DNA of 64,000 nucleotides from Pseudomonas sp. SG20056 (lineage in GTDB: Bacteria > Pseudomonadota > Gammaproteobacteria > Pseudomonadales > Pseudomonadaceae). Location of the stretch: assembly GCF_031764535.1 (NCBI RefSeq), contig NZ_CP134499.1, positions 1,860,001 through 1,924,000 of the forward strand, written 5' to 3'. Shown piece after piece: positions 50,452 to 61,091 of the stretch (its first letter is position 1; each line of letters opens with the position of its first letter). A program made the position numbers and the translations under genes. A model generated the notes under the pieces. It was not told the DNA's origin, made no database searches, and saw nothing but the letters and a program-made list of their open reading frames with translations.

Positions 50452-51755
50452 ACAGCGCCCGCTCATGCCCCGCGTTATTGATCGCGGCACCGGCCTCCGG
50501 TCAGGGTAAAACCACGGTCACCGCGGCCTTGGCGCGCTTGCATGCACGCCAGGGCAAGCGCGTGCGGGTGTTCAAATGCGGCCCGGACTTTCTTGACCCG
50601 ATGATTCTCGCTCGCGCCAGCGGTGCGCCGGTGTATCAGCTCGACCTGTGGATGGTCGGTGAAGCCGAGAGCCGTCGTCTGCTCTGGGAGGCGGCGGGTG
50701 AGGCTGACCTGATTCTGATTGAAGGGGTGATGGGCCTGTTCGATGGTACGCCTTCGGCAGCCGATCTGGCCCGGCACTTTGGTGTGCCGGTGCTAGCGGT
50801 GATCGACGGTTCGGCCATGGCGCAGACCTTCGGCGCCATGGCGCATGGCCTGGCGACCTTCCAGGCGGATCTGCCGTTTTCTGGCGTGCTCGGTAACCGG
50901 GTTGGCAGTGTGCGGCATGGCGAGATCCTGCGTGATGTGCTGCCGGCCTCGATCCGCTGGTACGGCGCATTACCACGCAGCGCCGAGGTCGGTTTACCGA
51001 GCCGCCATCTCGGCCTGGTTCAGGCGGGCGAACTGCTCGACCTGGATGCCCGTCTGGACGCCGCCGCCGATGCTTTGGCTGCCAGTGCCGATACCAGTCT
51101 GCCGCCGCCAGTCAGCTTCGCCGCACCAGAGCAGGCAAGGCCCGCGCAATTGCTCAAGGATGTGCGGATTGGCGTAGCACGCGACAGCGCTTTTGCCTTT
51201 CTCTATCAGGCCAACCTCGATTTGCTGCGCGAACTGGGTGCCGAATTGCAGTTCTTTTCGCCGCTTACAGATGAGCAGTTGCCGGATGTCGACAGCCTGT
51301 ACCTGCCCGGCGGTTACCCAGAGCTGCATCTGGAGCAACTTGAAGCCAACCAGGCTATGGCCGAGGCAATCCGCGCTCACCACGAGGCAGGCAAACCGAT
51401 CCACGCCGAGTGCGGTGGCATGCTTTACCTGCTCGACAAACTGACCGACAAGCAGGGCGCCAGCGGGCAGATGCTCGGTTTGTTAAACGGCGAGGCGACC
51501 CTGCAACCACGTATGACCGCCATGGCCCTGCAACAGGCTGAGCTGCCAGAAGGGCTGCTGCGCGGCCACAGTTTTCACTACTCGGCGCTCAGCAGCGAAC
51601 TGCAACCGCTGACCCGTGGAGAGTGCCCGAACTACAAGCGCACCAGTGAGGCGGTCTATCGCCAGGGGCGGATGACCGCCTCCTATATTCACTTCTATCT
51701 GCCGTCCGACCCGGTTGCCGCTGCCGCGCTGTTTTGTCCCGGTGCGCCGGCATGA
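50448..51755 (+). CDS. cobB: Cobyrinic acid a,c-diamide synthase
   Basis: This 435-residue protein has an N-terminal ATPase part (PALLIAAPASGQGKTTVTAA, KCGPDFLDPMI, LILIEGVMGLFDGT). Its C-terminal glutamine amidotransferase domain has the catalytic Cys in IHAECGGMLYLLDKL and His in HSFHYSAL. It amidates carboxylates a and c of the corrin ring using glutamine. The start is TTG, overlapping the cobO stop. All key residues are present. Confidence 0.95.
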   Translation: MNSARSCPALLIAAPASGQGKTTVTAALARLHARQGKRVRVFKCGPDFLDPMILARASGAPVYQLDLWMVGEAESRRLLWEAAGEADLILIEGVMGLFDGTPSAADLARHFGVPVLAVIDGSAMAQTFGAMAHGLATFQADLPFSGVLGNRVGSVRHGEILRDVLPASIRWYGALPRSAEVGLPSRHLGLVQAGELLDLDARLDAAADALAASADTSLPPPVSFAAPEQARPAQLLKDVRIGVARDSAFAFLYQANLDLLRELGAELQFFSPLTDEQLPDVDSLYLPGGYPELHLEQLEANQAMAEAIRAHHEAGKPIHAECGGMLYLLDKLTDKQGASGQMLGLLNGEATLQPRMTAMALQQAELPEGLLRGHSFHYSALSSELQPLTRGECPNYKRTSEAVYRQGRMTASYIHFYLPSDPVAAAALFCPGAPA

Positions 51756-52399
51756 GCGAGCAGGCCTTCAGTGCCGAAGAGCGTGCGGCGGTCTACCGCG
51801 CCATCGCTGAGCGCCGCGATATGCGCCATTTCAGCGGTGGCGAGGTGGCTCCCGAGTTGCTCGCGCGCTTGCTCGAAGCTGCGCATCAGGCGCCCAGCGT
51901 GGGCTTGATGCAGCCCTGGCGGTTTATTCGCATCACCCGTCCGGCCTTGCGCGAAGCGATCCACGGCCTGGTAGAGGAGGAGCGCACGCGCACCGCCGAG
52001 GCGTTGGGCGAGCGCAGCGACGAGTTTATGCGGCTGAAAGTCGAGGGTATTCGCGACTGCGCCGAACTGTTGGTGGTGGCCCTGATGGAGGGGCGTGAGG
52101 CCCATGTGTTTGGCCGCCGCACCTTGCCGGAGATGGACCTCGCATCCCTGGCCTGCGCGATTCAGAACCTCTGGCTGGCGGCCCGTGCAGAGGGTTTGGG
52201 CATGGGCTGGGTGTCGCTTTTCGAGCCCCAAGCCCTGGCGGATCTGCTCAATATGCCGACGGGTAGCAAACCGTTGGCGGTGCTGTGCCTGGGGCCAGTG
52301 ACGGAATTCTATGAGGCGCCGATGCTGGTGCAGCAGGGTTGGGCTGAGCCTCGGCCGCTCAGCGAGTTGCTGTTCGAGAATCAGTGGGGCACGCCATGA
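51752..52399 (+). CDS. bluB: 5,6-Dimethylbenzimidazole synthase
   Basis: The protein has 215 residues of the nitroreductase-like flavoenzyme fold: [47 protein letters not shown] and [12 protein letters not shown]. BluB breaks down reduced FMN with oxygen to give the lower ligand of B12. The ATG at 51752 overlaps the cobB stop. Its presence indicates that DMB can be made aerobically and locally. Confidence 0.92.
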   Translation: MSEQAFSAEERAAVYRAIAERRDMRHFSGGEVAPELLARLLEAAHQAPSVGLMQPWRFIRITRPALREAIHGLVEEERTRTAEALGERSDEFMRLKVEGIRDCAELLVVALMEGREAHVFGRRTLPEMDLASLACAIQNLWLAARAEGLGMGWVSLFEPQALADLLNMPTGSKPLAVLCLGPVTEFYEAPMLVQQGWAEPRPLSELLFENQWGTP

Positions 52400-53304
52400 G
52401 CCTGGTGCTGAGTACCTGCGCCGGAGTCGTTCTGGATGCGATTTTTGGCGAACCCAAGGGCTGGCACCCGCTGGTGGCCTTTGGTCGTATGGCCGAGCGT
52501 ATCGAGCAACGCTTCAATCCGGCGGGCAGCGGTTGGCGCAGCCATGGCGTCAGCGCATGGTGCCTGGCGGTATTGCCGCTGACCCTGCTGGCCTGGCTGT
52601 TGAGTGAGATCAGCGGGCTGGGTTGGGCGGTGGAGATCATGGCCTTGTATGCCGCCCTGGGTCTGAAAAGCCTGGGTGAGCATGCCATGCCAGTGGCGCA
52701 GGCGCTGCGTCTGGGCGATTTGCGCCTGGCCCGCGAGCGGGTTGGCTATATGGTCAGCCGCAATACCGCGCAACTGGATGCCACGGGTGTGGCCCGCGCT
52801 GGCAGCGAATCGGTGTTGGAAAACGGCAGCGACGCGGTGTTCGCCGCGCTGTTCTGGTTTGTGTTGGCTGGCGCACCGGGGGTGGTGCTGTATCGCCTGA
52901 GCAATACCCTGGACGCTATGTGGGGCTATCGCAATGAACGCTTTGAACGCTTCGGCTGGGCCGCGGCGAAGATCGACGATGCACTCAATTACCTGCCTGC
53001 GCGGCTGGTCGCCTTGACCTACGCGTTGCTGGGTAAAACCCTGTTGGCGCTGCGTTGCTGGCGCACCCAGGCGCCGCTGTGGGACAGCCCGAATGCTGGC
53101 CCCGTGATGGCAGCGGGTGCAGGGGCCTTGGGCGTCAGCCTGGGCGGGGCGGCGGAATATCACGGTGAGGTGCATGTGCGGCCTGATCTGGGTGCGGGGC
53201 CGCCGCCCCGGGCGCGGGATATCGAACGGGCAGTCAATCTGGTCTACGGCGGCGTGCTGCTGTGGCTGGCGCTGCTAGTGCTGTGGGGGCTTGCTTATGC
53301 TTGA
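52396..53304 (+). CDS. cobD: Adenosylcobinamide-phosphate synthase (CobD/CbiB)
   Basis: This 302-residue integral membrane protein has five or so membrane segments. The family motifs [49 protein letters not shown] and [11 protein letters not shown] are present. It joins (R)-1-aminopropan-2-ol phosphate to adenosylcobyric acid. The ATG at 52396 overlaps the bluB stop. Confidence 0.93.
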   Translation: MSLVLSTCAGVVLDAIFGEPKGWHPLVAFGRMAERIEQRFNPAGSGWRSHGVSAWCLAVLPLTLLAWLLSEISGLGWAVEIMALYAALGLKSLGEHAMPVAQALRLGDLRLARERVGYMVSRNTAQLDATGVARAGSESVLENGSDAVFAALFWFVLAGAPGVVLYRLSNTLDAMWGYRNERFERFGWAAAKIDDALNYLPARLVALTYALLGKTLLALRCWRTQAPLWDSPNAGPVMAAGAGALGVSLGGAAEYHGEVHVRPDLGAGPPPRARDIERAVNLVYGGVLLWLALLVLWGLAYA

Positions 53305-54289
53305 ACATGGTGGCCGGCTACGCGCAGCCTCGCTGCGTTATGGCATAGCCCTGGCGGAGTGGCTGGATTTGTCCACCGGCATTGCGCCCTACGGCTGGCC
53401 CTTGCCCGCCATTCCGGCCAGTGCCTGGACACGCTTGCCCGAGCAGCAGGACGGCCTGGAAATCGCTGCGCGCGATTACTACGGCGTCGCCAACCTGCTG
53501 CCGGTGGCGGGTTCGCAAGCCGCCATTCAGGCGCTGCCGCGTCTGCTGCGACACGTCACCGTGGGCATTGTTTCACCCGCTTATGCCGAGCATGCGGCGG
53601 CCTGGCAGCGCGAAGGGCATCGTTTGCTGGAACTCAGCGAAGGGGCCATCGAGCGGGCGCTGGAGCGCATCGATGTGCTGTTGCTGGTCAACCCGAATAA
53701 CCCTACCGGCCGCTGCATTGAACCTGCACGCTTGCTGGAGTGGCATCGGCGGTTGGCCGAGCGGGGCGGCTGGCTGGTGGTGGACGAGGCCTTTATCGAT
53801 TGCACGTCGGCGTTCAGCCTGGCGGCGTTCAGTGAGTTGCCCGGGTTGATCGTGCTGCGCTCGTTTGGCAAGTTTTTCGGTTTAGCGGGCATTCGTCTGG
53901 GTTTTGTCCTGGCGCAACCGCAGCTGCTGGCGCAACTGGCCGAATTGCTCGGCCCCTGGGCCATCAGCGGACCGAGCCGCGTGGTGGCCACGGCGTTGTT
54001 GCAGGACATGGTTGGTCAGCAGGCGCAACGTGAGCGGTTGCTCGCCGATGGTGAACGCCTAGCGGCACTGTTGGCTGCGCATGGGTTCAGCCCCACAGGT
54101 GGTTGCGCGTTGTTCCAGTTCTGTTGCACACCGCAGGCTGCCTTGCTGCATGAGTTTCTCGCCCTGCAAGGCATCCTTACCCGCCTGTTTGAAAAGCCGC
54201 TGAGCCTGCGTTTTGGTTTGCCACCGGATGAGGCCGGCTGGCAGCGTTTGCAGCAGGCGCTGGCGGTCTTCGCTGGAGAGCTGACATGA
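53297..54289 (+). CDS. cobC: Threonine-phosphate decarboxylase
   Basis: This 330-residue PLP enzyme has [20 protein letters not shown] and [12 protein letters not shown] at the N-terminus, [12 protein letters not shown], and the PLP lysine in [17 protein letters not shown]. It provides the aminopropanol phosphate linker for CobD. The ATG at 53297 overlaps the end of cobD; an in-frame TTG six bases earlier is possible. It carries the P. denitrificans-type name; the same symbol is used elsewhere for the ribazole phosphatase below. Confidence 0.93.
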   Translation: MLEHGGRLRAASLRYGIALAEWLDLSTGIAPYGWPLPAIPASAWTRLPEQQDGLEIAARDYYGVANLLPVAGSQAAIQALPRLLRHVTVGIVSPAYAEHAAAWQREGHRLLELSEGAIERALERIDVLLLVNPNNPTGRCIEPARLLEWHRRLAERGGWLVVDEAFIDCTSAFSLAAFSELPGLIVLRSFGKFFGLAGIRLGFVLAQPQLLAQLAELLGPWAISGPSRVVATALLQDMVGQQAQRERLLADGERLAALLAAHGFSPTGGCALFQFCCTPQAALLHEFLALQGILTRLFEKPLSLRFGLPPDEAGWQRLQQALAVFAGELT

Positions 54290-55743
54290 GCACACTGATG
54301 GTGCAGGGCACCACTTCCGATGCCGGTAAAAGCACCCTGGTCACTGCGCTGTGCCGCTGGCTCAAGCGCCAGGGCGTTAGCGTAGTGCCGTTTAAACCGC
54401 AGAATATGGCGCTCAACTCAGCGGTCACCGCCGACGGTGGTGAAATCGGCCGCGCCCAGGCAGTACAGGCCCAGGCTGCCGGGCTGGCGCCGCATACCGA
54501 CATGAATCCGGTGCTGCTCAAACCCAATAGCGACACCGGCGCCCAGGTGATCATCCACGGCCGCGCCCTGAGCAGCATGGATGCCGTGGCGTACCACGAT
54601 TACAAAAAGGTGGCGATGCAGGCGGTGCTGCAGTCGCACCAACGTCTGAGCGGCGCTTATCCGGTGGTGATGGTGGAGGGCGCCGGTTCGCCAGCGGAGA
54701 TCAACCTGCGCGCCGGCGATATCGCCAATATGGGCTTTGCCGAGGCGGTGGATTGCCCGGTGATCCTGATTGCCGATATCGACAAGGGCGGGGTGTTTGC
54801 CCATCTGGTCGGCACCCTGGCGTTGCTTTCCGAGAGCGAACAGGCACGGGTCCAGGGTTTTGTGATCAACCGCTTTCGCGGTGATATCGCCCTGCTGCAA
54901 CCGGGGCTGGATTGGCTGGAGCAGCGCACCGGCAAACCGGTACTGGGCGTATTGCCTTATCTGATGGATTTTCATCTGGAGGCCGAAGACGCCATTGATA
55001 TTCGCCAGAGCGCCAAGACGGACGAGCGGATCAAGGTTGTGGTACCGGTGTTACCCCGCATCAGCAACCACACCGATTTCGATCCGCTGCGCCTGCATCC
55101 GCAGGTCGAGCTGACCTTTGTCGGCCCGGGCCAGGCCATTCCTGCGGCCGACCTGATTATCCTGCCCGGTTCGAAAAGCGTACGCAGCGATCTGGCCTTT
55201 CTGCGTGAGCAGGGTTGGCCGGCGGCCATCACCAGGCACTTGCGCTATGGCGGCAAGTTACTGGGTATCTGCGGCGGGCTGCAGATGCTTGGCACGCAGA
55301 TTGACGACCCGCATGGGTTGGAAGGCGCGGCGGGTTCCAGCCCTGGGCTGGGGCTTCTGGATTTCCGCACGGTGCTGGAACCGGAGAAGCAGCTGCGTAA
55401 TGTACGCGGCCAGCTGTGTCTGGAAAATGCCCCGGTCAGTGGCTACGAAATTCATGCTGGGGTCAGCTCTGGCCAGGGGTTGAATGCGGCTGTGCGCCTC
55501 GATGATGGTCGCAGCGACGGCGCGCTTAGCGCGGATGGCCAGCTGCTCGGCACCTATTTGCATGGCCTGTTTGAAACCCCGGAGGCGTGCAGCGCCTTGC
55601 TGCGCTGGGCGGGGCTGCGCGAGGTGCAGACAGTGGATTACCACGCCCTGCGTGAGCGTGATATCGAGCGTCTGGCCGATCTGGTCGAGGCGCATCTGGA
55701 TACGGCCCGGCTGCGCGAATTATGTGGAGTAGGCCATGCATGA
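54286..55743 (+). CDS. cobQ: Cobyric acid synthase
   Basis: This 485-residue protein has an N-terminal dethiobiotin-synthetase-like ATPase ([48 protein letters not shown]). Its glutamine amidotransferase domain has Cys in [12 protein letters not shown] and His in [11 protein letters not shown]. It amidates positions b, d, e and g of the corrin. It overlaps cobC by four bases and cobP by eight. Confidence 0.96.
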   Translation: MSTLMVQGTTSDAGKSTLVTALCRWLKRQGVSVVPFKPQNMALNSAVTADGGEIGRAQAVQAQAAGLAPHTDMNPVLLKPNSDTGAQVIIHGRALSSMDAVAYHDYKKVAMQAVLQSHQRLSGAYPVVMVEGAGSPAEINLRAGDIANMGFAEAVDCPVILIADIDKGGVFAHLVGTLALLSESEQARVQGFVINRFRGDIALLQPGLDWLEQRTGKPVLGVLPYLMDFHLEAEDAIDIRQSAKTDERIKVVVPVLPRISNHTDFDPLRLHPQVELTFVGPGQAIPAADLIILPGSKSVRSDLAFLREQGWPAAITRHLRYGGKLLGICGGLQMLGTQIDDPHGLEGAAGSSPGLGLLDFRTVLEPEKQLRNVRGQLCLENAPVSGYEIHAGVSSGQGLNAAVRLDDGRSDGALSADGQLLGTYLHGLFETPEACSALLRWAGLREVQTVDYHALRERDIERLADLVEAHLDTARLRELCGVGHA

Positions 55744-56257
55744 ACTGATTCTCGGCGGTGCCCGTTCCGGCAAAAGCCGTTTGGCTGAGCGGCTGGCGGC
55801 CGAATCCGGCTTGGCTGTGACCTATATCGCCACCAGCCAACCGCTGGATGGCGAAATGAATACGCGTATTCAGCATCACCGCGAACGTCGCCCAGCGCAT
55901 TGGGGGCTGGTGGAAGAGCCGCTGGCTCTGGCCCGGGTGCTGCGTGAGCAAGCCGCTGCGGATAAGTGCTTGCTGGTCGATTGCCTGACCCTGTGGCTGA
56001 CCAATCTGTTAATGCTGGAAGACTCTTCGCGTCTAAGCGCCGAGCGTGATGCGCTGCTGGACTGCCTGAGCGGCCTGCCTGGGCGGATTCTGTTGGTCAG
56101 CAATGAAACCGGCCTGGGCGTTGTGCCATTGGGCGAGCTGACCCGGCGGTATGTCGACGAAGCGGGCTGGTTGCATCAGGCCCTGGCCGAGCGTTGTGAG
56201 CGTGTGGTGTTTACTGTGGCGGGTCTGCCGATGGTTCTCAAAGGAGAGGCGCTGTGA
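55736..56257 (+). CDS. cobP: Adenosylcobinamide kinase / guanylyltransferase
   Basis: This 173-residue protein has the P-loop [18 protein letters not shown], the catalytic-His region [20 protein letters not shown] and [15 protein letters not shown]. It phosphorylates adenosylcobinamide and then adds GMP. Length and motifs are usual. It overlaps cobQ and the next gene. Confidence 0.96.
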   Translation: MHELILGGARSGKSRLAERLAAESGLAVTYIATSQPLDGEMNTRIQHHRERRPAHWGLVEEPLALARVLREQAAADKCLLVDCLTLWLTNLLMLEDSSRLSAERDALLDCLSGLPGRILLVSNETGLGVVPLGELTRRYVDEAGWLHQALAERCERVVFTVAGLPMVLKGEAL

Positions 56258-57309
56258 GTGAGCAATGGTGGCAGCAAGGTTGTCAGGCGTTGGACAGGCC
56301 TGCACGCAACACCGCCGAGGCGCGGCAGCTGCAACTGACCAAGCCGGCCGGCTCCCTCGGCCAGCTGGAGCAGCTGGCGATTGAGCTGGCGGCCATGCAA
56401 GGCAGCCAGCGGCCGCAGGTCGAGCGGCTGTGGATCAGCATTTTTGCCGGTGACCATGGTGTGGTGGCTGAAGGGGTTTCGGCATTCCCCCAAGCCGTCA
56501 CCGGGCAAATGCTGCGCAACTTCGTCAATGGAGGTGCGGCGATCAGCGTACTGGCCAAACAACTGGGCGCAACGCTTGAGGTGATTGACCTGGGCACCGC
56601 GCTGCCGCTGGAACCGCTGCGCGGCGTGCGTCATCTGCATCTCGGTGAAGGTACGCAGAATTTCGTCCAAGGCCCGGCGATGACTGCCGCGCAGTTACTG
56701 ATGGCCCTGGATGCAGGGCGAGTCAGTGTGCAGCGTGCCCGTGAATCCGGCAGCCAGCTGTTTGTCGGCGGCGAGATGGGCATCGGCAATACCACTGCCG
56801 CCACAGCCATGGCCTGCCTGCTGCTGGAGTGTCCGGCGCAAGAGTTGGTCGGCCCCGGCACCGGCCTGGATAGTGCGGGTATGGCGCATAAAGCCAAGGT
56901 CATCGAGGCAGCCCTGGCCTTGCATCGCCCGGCGATCAGCGACCCCATCGATATCCTGCAGCGCCTCGGCGGCTTTGAGATTGCGGCGCTGAGCGGCGCT
57001 TATCTGGCTTGCGCGCAGCGGGGCATTACTGCACTGGTGGATGGGTTTATCTGCAGCGTGGCAGCGCTCATGGCGGTGCGCCTGAATCCGGGTTGCCGCG
57101 ACTGGCTGTTGTTTGCTCACAGCGGCGCCGAGCCGGGCCATCAGCGGGTGCTCAAGGCGCTGCAGGCCGAGCCGCTGCTTGATCTGGGCCTGCGTCTGGG
57201 TGAGGGCAGTGGCGCGGCCTTGGCGGTGCCACTGCTGCAACTGGCCTGCAGCCTGCACAACGATATGGCCACCTTTGCCGAGGCGGCGGTGGCCGAGCGT
57301 CCGCTATGA
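56254..57309 (+). CDS. cobU: Nicotinate-nucleotide:DMB phosphoribosyltransferase
   Basis: This 351-residue protein has the CobT/CobU signatures [54 protein letters not shown] and [14 protein letters not shown], with a catalytic Glu in [14 protein letters not shown]. It makes alpha-ribazole 5'-phosphate from DMB and NaMN. Named cobT in Salmonella. It is coupled to cobP and the phosphatase gene by four-base overlaps. Confidence 0.95.
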   Translation: MSEQWWQQGCQALDRPARNTAEARQLQLTKPAGSLGQLEQLAIELAAMQGSQRPQVERLWISIFAGDHGVVAEGVSAFPQAVTGQMLRNFVNGGAAISVLAKQLGATLEVIDLGTALPLEPLRGVRHLHLGEGTQNFVQGPAMTAAQLLMALDAGRVSVQRARESGSQLFVGGEMGIGNTTAATAMACLLLECPAQELVGPGTGLDSAGMAHKAKVIEAALALHRPAISDPIDILQRLGGFEIAALSGAYLACAQRGITALVDGFICSVAALMAVRLNPGCRDWLLFAHSGAEPGHQRVLKALQAEPLLDLGLRLGEGSGAALAVPLLQLACSLHNDMATFAEAAVAERPL

Positions 57310-57881
57310 CGGTCTATCTGGAACTGCTGCGCCACGGTGAAACCGAACTGGGCGGCGGCCTGCGCGGTAGCCTCGACGATGCCCTGACCGAAACTGGTTG
57401 GGCGCAGCTGCGCGCGGCGGTGGCTGACGGCAGCCGCTGGGATCGCTTGATCAGCTCGCCTTTGCAGCGCTGCGCGCGTTTTGCCGAAGAGCTGGCCGCG
57501 CAGCATGGCGTGCCACTCAGTCTGGAGCCTGATCTGCAGGAACTGCATTTCGGCGCGTGGGAAGGGCGCAGTACCGCCGAACTGATGCACACCAGCGCAG
57601 AAGAGTTGGGCCGTTTCTGGAACGATCCCTATGGTTTCACCCCGCCCGAAGGCGAGCCCTTGCTGGCCTTCGAGGCGCGGATACTGGGTGCCTTGCAACG
57701 CTTGCAGGCCCGGTATGCCGGCGAGCGCTTGTTGCTGGTCACCCATGGCGGGGTGATCCGCCTGCTGCTGGCGCGTGCCCGTGGCTTGCCGCGCAATGAT
57801 CTGCTGCAGGTTGCTGTGGGGCATGCAGAGCGCTATCAATTGTGCCTCGATGAACAAGGCGAGCTGTGGGAGCGCGCATGA
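57306..57881 (+). CDS. Alpha-ribazole phosphatase (histidine phosphatase family)
   Basis: This 191-residue protein has the RHG motif [52 protein letters not shown] and [20 protein letters not shown]. It removes the 5' phosphate from alpha-ribazole phosphate or from adenosylcobalamin phosphate. It is known as CobC in Salmonella; no symbol is given to avoid a clash with the decarboxylase. Confidence 0.92.
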   Translation: MTVYLELLRHGETELGGGLRGSLDDALTETGWAQLRAAVADGSRWDRLISSPLQRCARFAEELAAQHGVPLSLEPDLQELHFGAWEGRSTAELMHTSAEELGRFWNDPYGFTPPEGEPLLAFEARILGALQRLQARYAGERLLLVTHGGVIRLLLARARGLPRNDLLQVAVGHAERYQLCLDEQGELWERA

Positions 57882-58603
57882 CGCCTTGGTGGATTGCCCT
57901 GCAGTTTCTTACCCGTTTACCGGTAACCTTGGCCGGCATGCCGACGCCTGAGCAGGTCGGCCGCTCGCTGCTGTTCTACCCGCTGGTGGGGCTGCTGATC
58001 GGCCTGTTGCTGCTCGCCGCGCAACACTTGCTGGGCGATAGCGCGGTGCTGCTACAGGCGGCCCTGTTGCTGACGCTGTGGGTGGGTATCAGCGGCGGCT
58101 TGCACCTGGATGGCCTTGCCGACAGTGCCGATGCCTGGGTCGGTGGTTTTGGCGATAAGCAGCGCACCCTGGCGATCATGAAAGACCCTCGCAGCGGGCC
58201 GATCGCAGTGGTGGTGCTGGTGCTGCTGTTGCTGCTCAAGTTCGTCGCCCTGGTGGCCTTGCTGCAGAGCGGCGCCGGATTGCTGTTGCTGCTGGTGCCC
58301 TGGCTGGCGCGTTGTCTGTTGCCGCTGCTGTTTCTGACCACGCCCTATGTGCGCGCCGGTGGCCTGGGCCAGGCATTGGCCGAGCATCTGCCGCGCCGAC
58401 AACTGCCCTGGGTGTTGGCCGCCAACGCGCTGGCTATGTTGCTGTTTGGCTGGGCAGCGCTGCTCGCCTTGCTGGTGGCCGGAGGTATTTTTATCTGGCT
58501 GCGCAGCTTGATGCTCAAACGTCTGGATGGCACCACCGGTGATACCGCCGGAGCACTGCTGGAAATTGCCGAGTGCGCGGTGCTGGTGGCATTGGCCTGC
58601 TAG
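57878..58603 (+). CDS. cobV: Adenosylcobinamide-GDP ribazoletransferase
   Basis: This 241-residue integral membrane protein of the CobS family begins [20 protein letters not shown]. It has the conserved GLHLDGLADSADAWVGGFGD and MKDPRSGPIAVVVLVL region with catalytic Asp residues. It joins the nucleotide loop to the corrin. The ATG at 57878 overlaps the phosphatase stop. It is the last gene of the ten-gene riboswitch-controlled operon. Confidence 0.94.
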   Translation: MTPWWIALQFLTRLPVTLAGMPTPEQVGRSLLFYPLVGLLIGLLLLAAQHLLGDSAVLLQAALLLTLWVGISGGLHLDGLADSADAWVGGFGDKQRTLAIMKDPRSGPIAVVVLVLLLLLKFVALVALLQSGAGLLLLLVPWLARCLLPLLFLTTPYVRAGGLGQALAEHLPRRQLPWVLAANALAMLLFGWAALLALLVAGGIFIWLRSLMLKRLDGTTGDTAGALLEIAECAVLVALAC

Positions 58604-58637
58604 CGTGTAAGGACAGCAAGATGTAGCAGGGATGTAT

Positions 58638-59528
58638 ATGGTGCGCAGGCCGTTTTACTCGACGCTGTTGGCAACGTTGCTTGGGGCCTTGCCCTGTGCC
58701 GGTGTATTGCAGGCCGAGGAGCTGGTGTGGGGCGTTGTACCGATACCCGGCGCCTTCAATGTGCGCGACGGTGAGGTGGTTGATGGCGTGCTGTACGAGG
58801 TCATGCAACTGCTGGCTGCACGCCTGCCCGAGCTGCAGATGCGCTATGAGGTATTGCCCATGGCTCGCGTCGAACAGCGCATGGGCGAGCAGGGCGAAAT
58901 GTGCAGCAGTGGCCAGCTGCAGAGCCCCGAACGCGACCAGCAGGGTTACTTCGTACCCTATGTGGCGACCACGCCGATCCATGTGCTGGTACGCCGGCAG
59001 ACTCTGGATCAACTGCTGATCGAAGACGGTCAGGTCAGTCTCGACTGGCTGTTCGGCAATCCCTATCTGCGCGGCGCTCTGGCCAAGAGTCGGGTTTACC
59101 CCGCGCCGATTCGCGAGCGCCTGCTCCAGGCTCACGCCGAAGGGCGCTTACCCGAGCTGGGTGGCAGCCTGGCGGGGGAGAATTTGCTGCTGATGGTCAG
59201 CCATCACCGTCTGGATTATGTCTTCGACTACCCGGTGATCTACACCGAGGTAATGCGCCATTTCAGCCTCAGTGATGCGCTGGTCAGTGTGCCGCTGCGG
59301 GAAAATGCTGAACTGGTGACGGTGGGCATCTATTGCTCACGCACGCCATGGGGCGCGCGCATGGCTGGGCGTCTCGATCAGGCCATTCGTGAGCTTTCGG
59401 CCGCACCCGCCAGCACCCTGGCGATCTACCAGCGCTGGCTGCCACCTGAGGTCTACAGCCACTACCAGAAGCAGTTGCTGGCGTTCTTCGCCCAACGCGC
59501 CAGCGCCACACCGCTGCTGTTCGATTAG
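58638..59528 (+). CDS. Periplasmic solute-binding-like protein (TIGR02285-type)
   Basis: This 296-residue protein has a signal peptide (cleavage near QAEE, about residue 26) and a type-II periplasmic binding fold: VWGVVPIPGAFNVRDGEVV, YEVLPMARVEQRMGEQGEM, VATTPIHVLVRRQT, and a C-terminal IYQRWLPPEVYSHYQ. No transporter gene is adjacent. Proteins of this type in pseudomonads may be sensors or orphan binding proteins. The ATG at 58638 has AGGG at a good distance; 58632 is an alternative. It is 34 bases after cobV but unlikely to be part of that pathway. Confidence 0.72.
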   Translation: MVRRPFYSTLLATLLGALPCAGVLQAEELVWGVVPIPGAFNVRDGEVVDGVLYEVMQLLAARLPELQMRYEVLPMARVEQRMGEQGEMCSSGQLQSPERDQQGYFVPYVATTPIHVLVRRQTLDQLLIEDGQVSLDWLFGNPYLRGALAKSRVYPAPIRERLLQAHAEGRLPELGGSLAGENLLLMVSHHRLDYVFDYPVIYTEVMRHFSLSDALVSVPLRENAELVTVGIYCSRTPWGARMAGRLDQAIRELSAAPASTLAIYQRWLPPEVYSHYQKQLLAFFAQRASATPLLFD

Positions 59529-59741
59529 CCGGCCGTTTTCAACGCAGGCTTGCCCACGCAGGTAATTTCCTCAGCGGCCTGTTAGCCGATGGTCGGCTTG
59601 CCGGCACGGCAAACTCGGGGTGCAATCTGTAGCACTGCATTGCCGAACAGCTGTAGCTGTTACCTGAAAGGGTAGCGGTATATACCTGCGCCATATTGCC
59701 GATTTCTCGATAAGCGGGTCGCTACCCGTAAAGGACAACCT

Positions 59742-60950
59742 ATGAATTCGCTTTGGCGCACCAGTGGCTGGATATTGCTGGGCGCATCTCTGGTCCTGGC
59801 TCTGTCGCTGGGCATTCGCCATGGTTTTGGCCTGTTCCTGCCACCGATGAGCGCCGAGTTCGGCTGGGGGCGTGAGGTGTTCGCCTTCGCCATTGCCTTG
59901 CAGAATCTTATCTGGGGTCTGACTCAGCCGTTTACCGGCGCCCTGGCTGATCGTTTTGGCGCCAAACGTACGGTGATTGTTGGCGGCATTCTGTATGCCA
60001 TTGGCCTCGGCTGCATGGGCCTGGCCGATTCGCCCATGAGTCTGTCGCTGAGCGCCGGGTTGCTGATCGGCATCGGCCTGTCCGGCACCTCGTTCTCGGT
60101 GATTCTCGGTGCAGTGGGCCGCGCCGTGCCGATGGAAAAACGCAGCATGGCCATGGGCATCGCGGCGGCGGCGGGCTCCTTTGGTCAGTTTGTCATGCTC
60201 CCCGGCACCCTGGGCCTGCTTAGCTGGCTCGGTTGGTCGGTGGCGCTGATGGCCTTGGGGCTGCTGGTGGCATTGATCGTGCCGCTGGCGGCAATGCTCA
60301 AGGACACGCCGCTACCGCTTACCGGCCAGGAACAGACCCTCGGTGAAGCGCTGCGCGAGGCCTGTAGTCATTCGGGCTTCTGGCTGTTGGCATTAGGCTT
60401 TTTTGTTTGCGGCTTTCAGGTGGTGTTTATCGGCGTGCATCTGCCGGCCTACCTGGTCGATCAGCATCTGCCCGCGCTGGTTGGCACCACGGTGCTGGCC
60501 CTGGTGGGCTTGTTCAATATTTTCGGCACCTATATCGCTGGCTGGCTGGGTGGGCGGATGTCCAAGCCGCGACTGCTCAGCGCTTTGTATCTGGCCCGTG
60601 CGGTGGTGATTGTGGCGTTTCTTATGACGCCGCTGACGGTCTGGAGCGCCTATGCCTTTGGTGTGGCCATGGGCCTGCTCTGGCTGTCGACGGTGCCACT
60701 GACCAACGGCACGGTGGCGACCCTGTTCGGCGTGCGCAACCTGTCGATGCTTGGCGGCATCGTCTTTCTGTTCCATCAGCTGGGAGCGTTTCTTGGCGGC
60801 TGGATGGGCGGCTATCTGTATGACCACACTGGCAGTTATGATCTGGTCTGGCAGATTGCCGTGCTGCTCAGCTTGCTGGCCGCAGCGCTGAACTGGCCAG
60901 TACGTGAGCTGCCTGTGGCGCGCTTGCAACAACAGGAGGTGAATGCATGA
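59742..60950 (+). CDS. MFS transporter (OFA/monocarboxylate-like)
   Basis: This 402-residue protein has twelve predicted membrane segments. GIRHGFGLFLPPMSAEFGWG in TM1 and GALADRFGAKRTVIVGGILY (motif A) match the OFA or YbfB-like MFS branch; the substrate is unknown. Inverted repeat GGGTAGCG/CGCTACCC (59670-59677 and 59720-59727) lies in its leader. It ends in an ATGA overlap with a 41-codon gene. Confidence 0.85.
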   Translation: MNSLWRTSGWILLGASLVLALSLGIRHGFGLFLPPMSAEFGWGREVFAFAIALQNLIWGLTQPFTGALADRFGAKRTVIVGGILYAIGLGCMGLADSPMSLSLSAGLLIGIGLSGTSFSVILGAVGRAVPMEKRSMAMGIAAAAGSFGQFVMLPGTLGLLSWLGWSVALMALGLLVALIVPLAAMLKDTPLPLTGQEQTLGEALREACSHSGFWLLALGFFVCGFQVVFIGVHLPAYLVDQHLPALVGTTVLALVGLFNIFGTYIAGWLGGRMSKPRLLSALYLARAVVIVAFLMTPLTVWSAYAFGVAMGLLWLSTVPLTNGTVATLFGVRNLSMLGGIVFLFHQLGAFLGGWMGGYLYDHTGSYDLVWQIAVLLSLLAAALNWPVRELPVARLQQQEVNA

Positions 60951-61072
60951 ATACCGACTATGGCTGGAACACCGCATTGGTGATGGGCGGCATGTTGGCC
61001 CTGGGCCTGGCCTGGTGGGGCTGGCTACAAAGTGGTCTGGCTTTTCTGCAGCTGGGTTTGGGTGTTTGCTGA
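60947..61072 (+). CDS. 41-residue membrane peptide
   Basis: The ATG overlaps the MFS stop (ATGA) and has AGGAGGTGAAT upstream. The product begins [20 protein letters not shown], is almost entirely hydrophobic (one membrane helix) and ends LGLGVC. Translational coupling suggests a small accessory or regulatory subunit of the MFS protein, but no family is recognised. Confidence 0.6.
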   Translation: MNTDYGWNTALVMGGMLALGLAWWGWLQSGLAFLQLGLGVC

Positions 61073-61091
61073 TGTCATCAAGGTGATCCGT

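Noticed and set aside
58638..59528. An eleventh cobalamin gene downstream of cobV
   Set aside because: The product is a secreted binding-protein-like protein without link to corrin synthesis, and is not overlapped with cobV as the real operon genes are.
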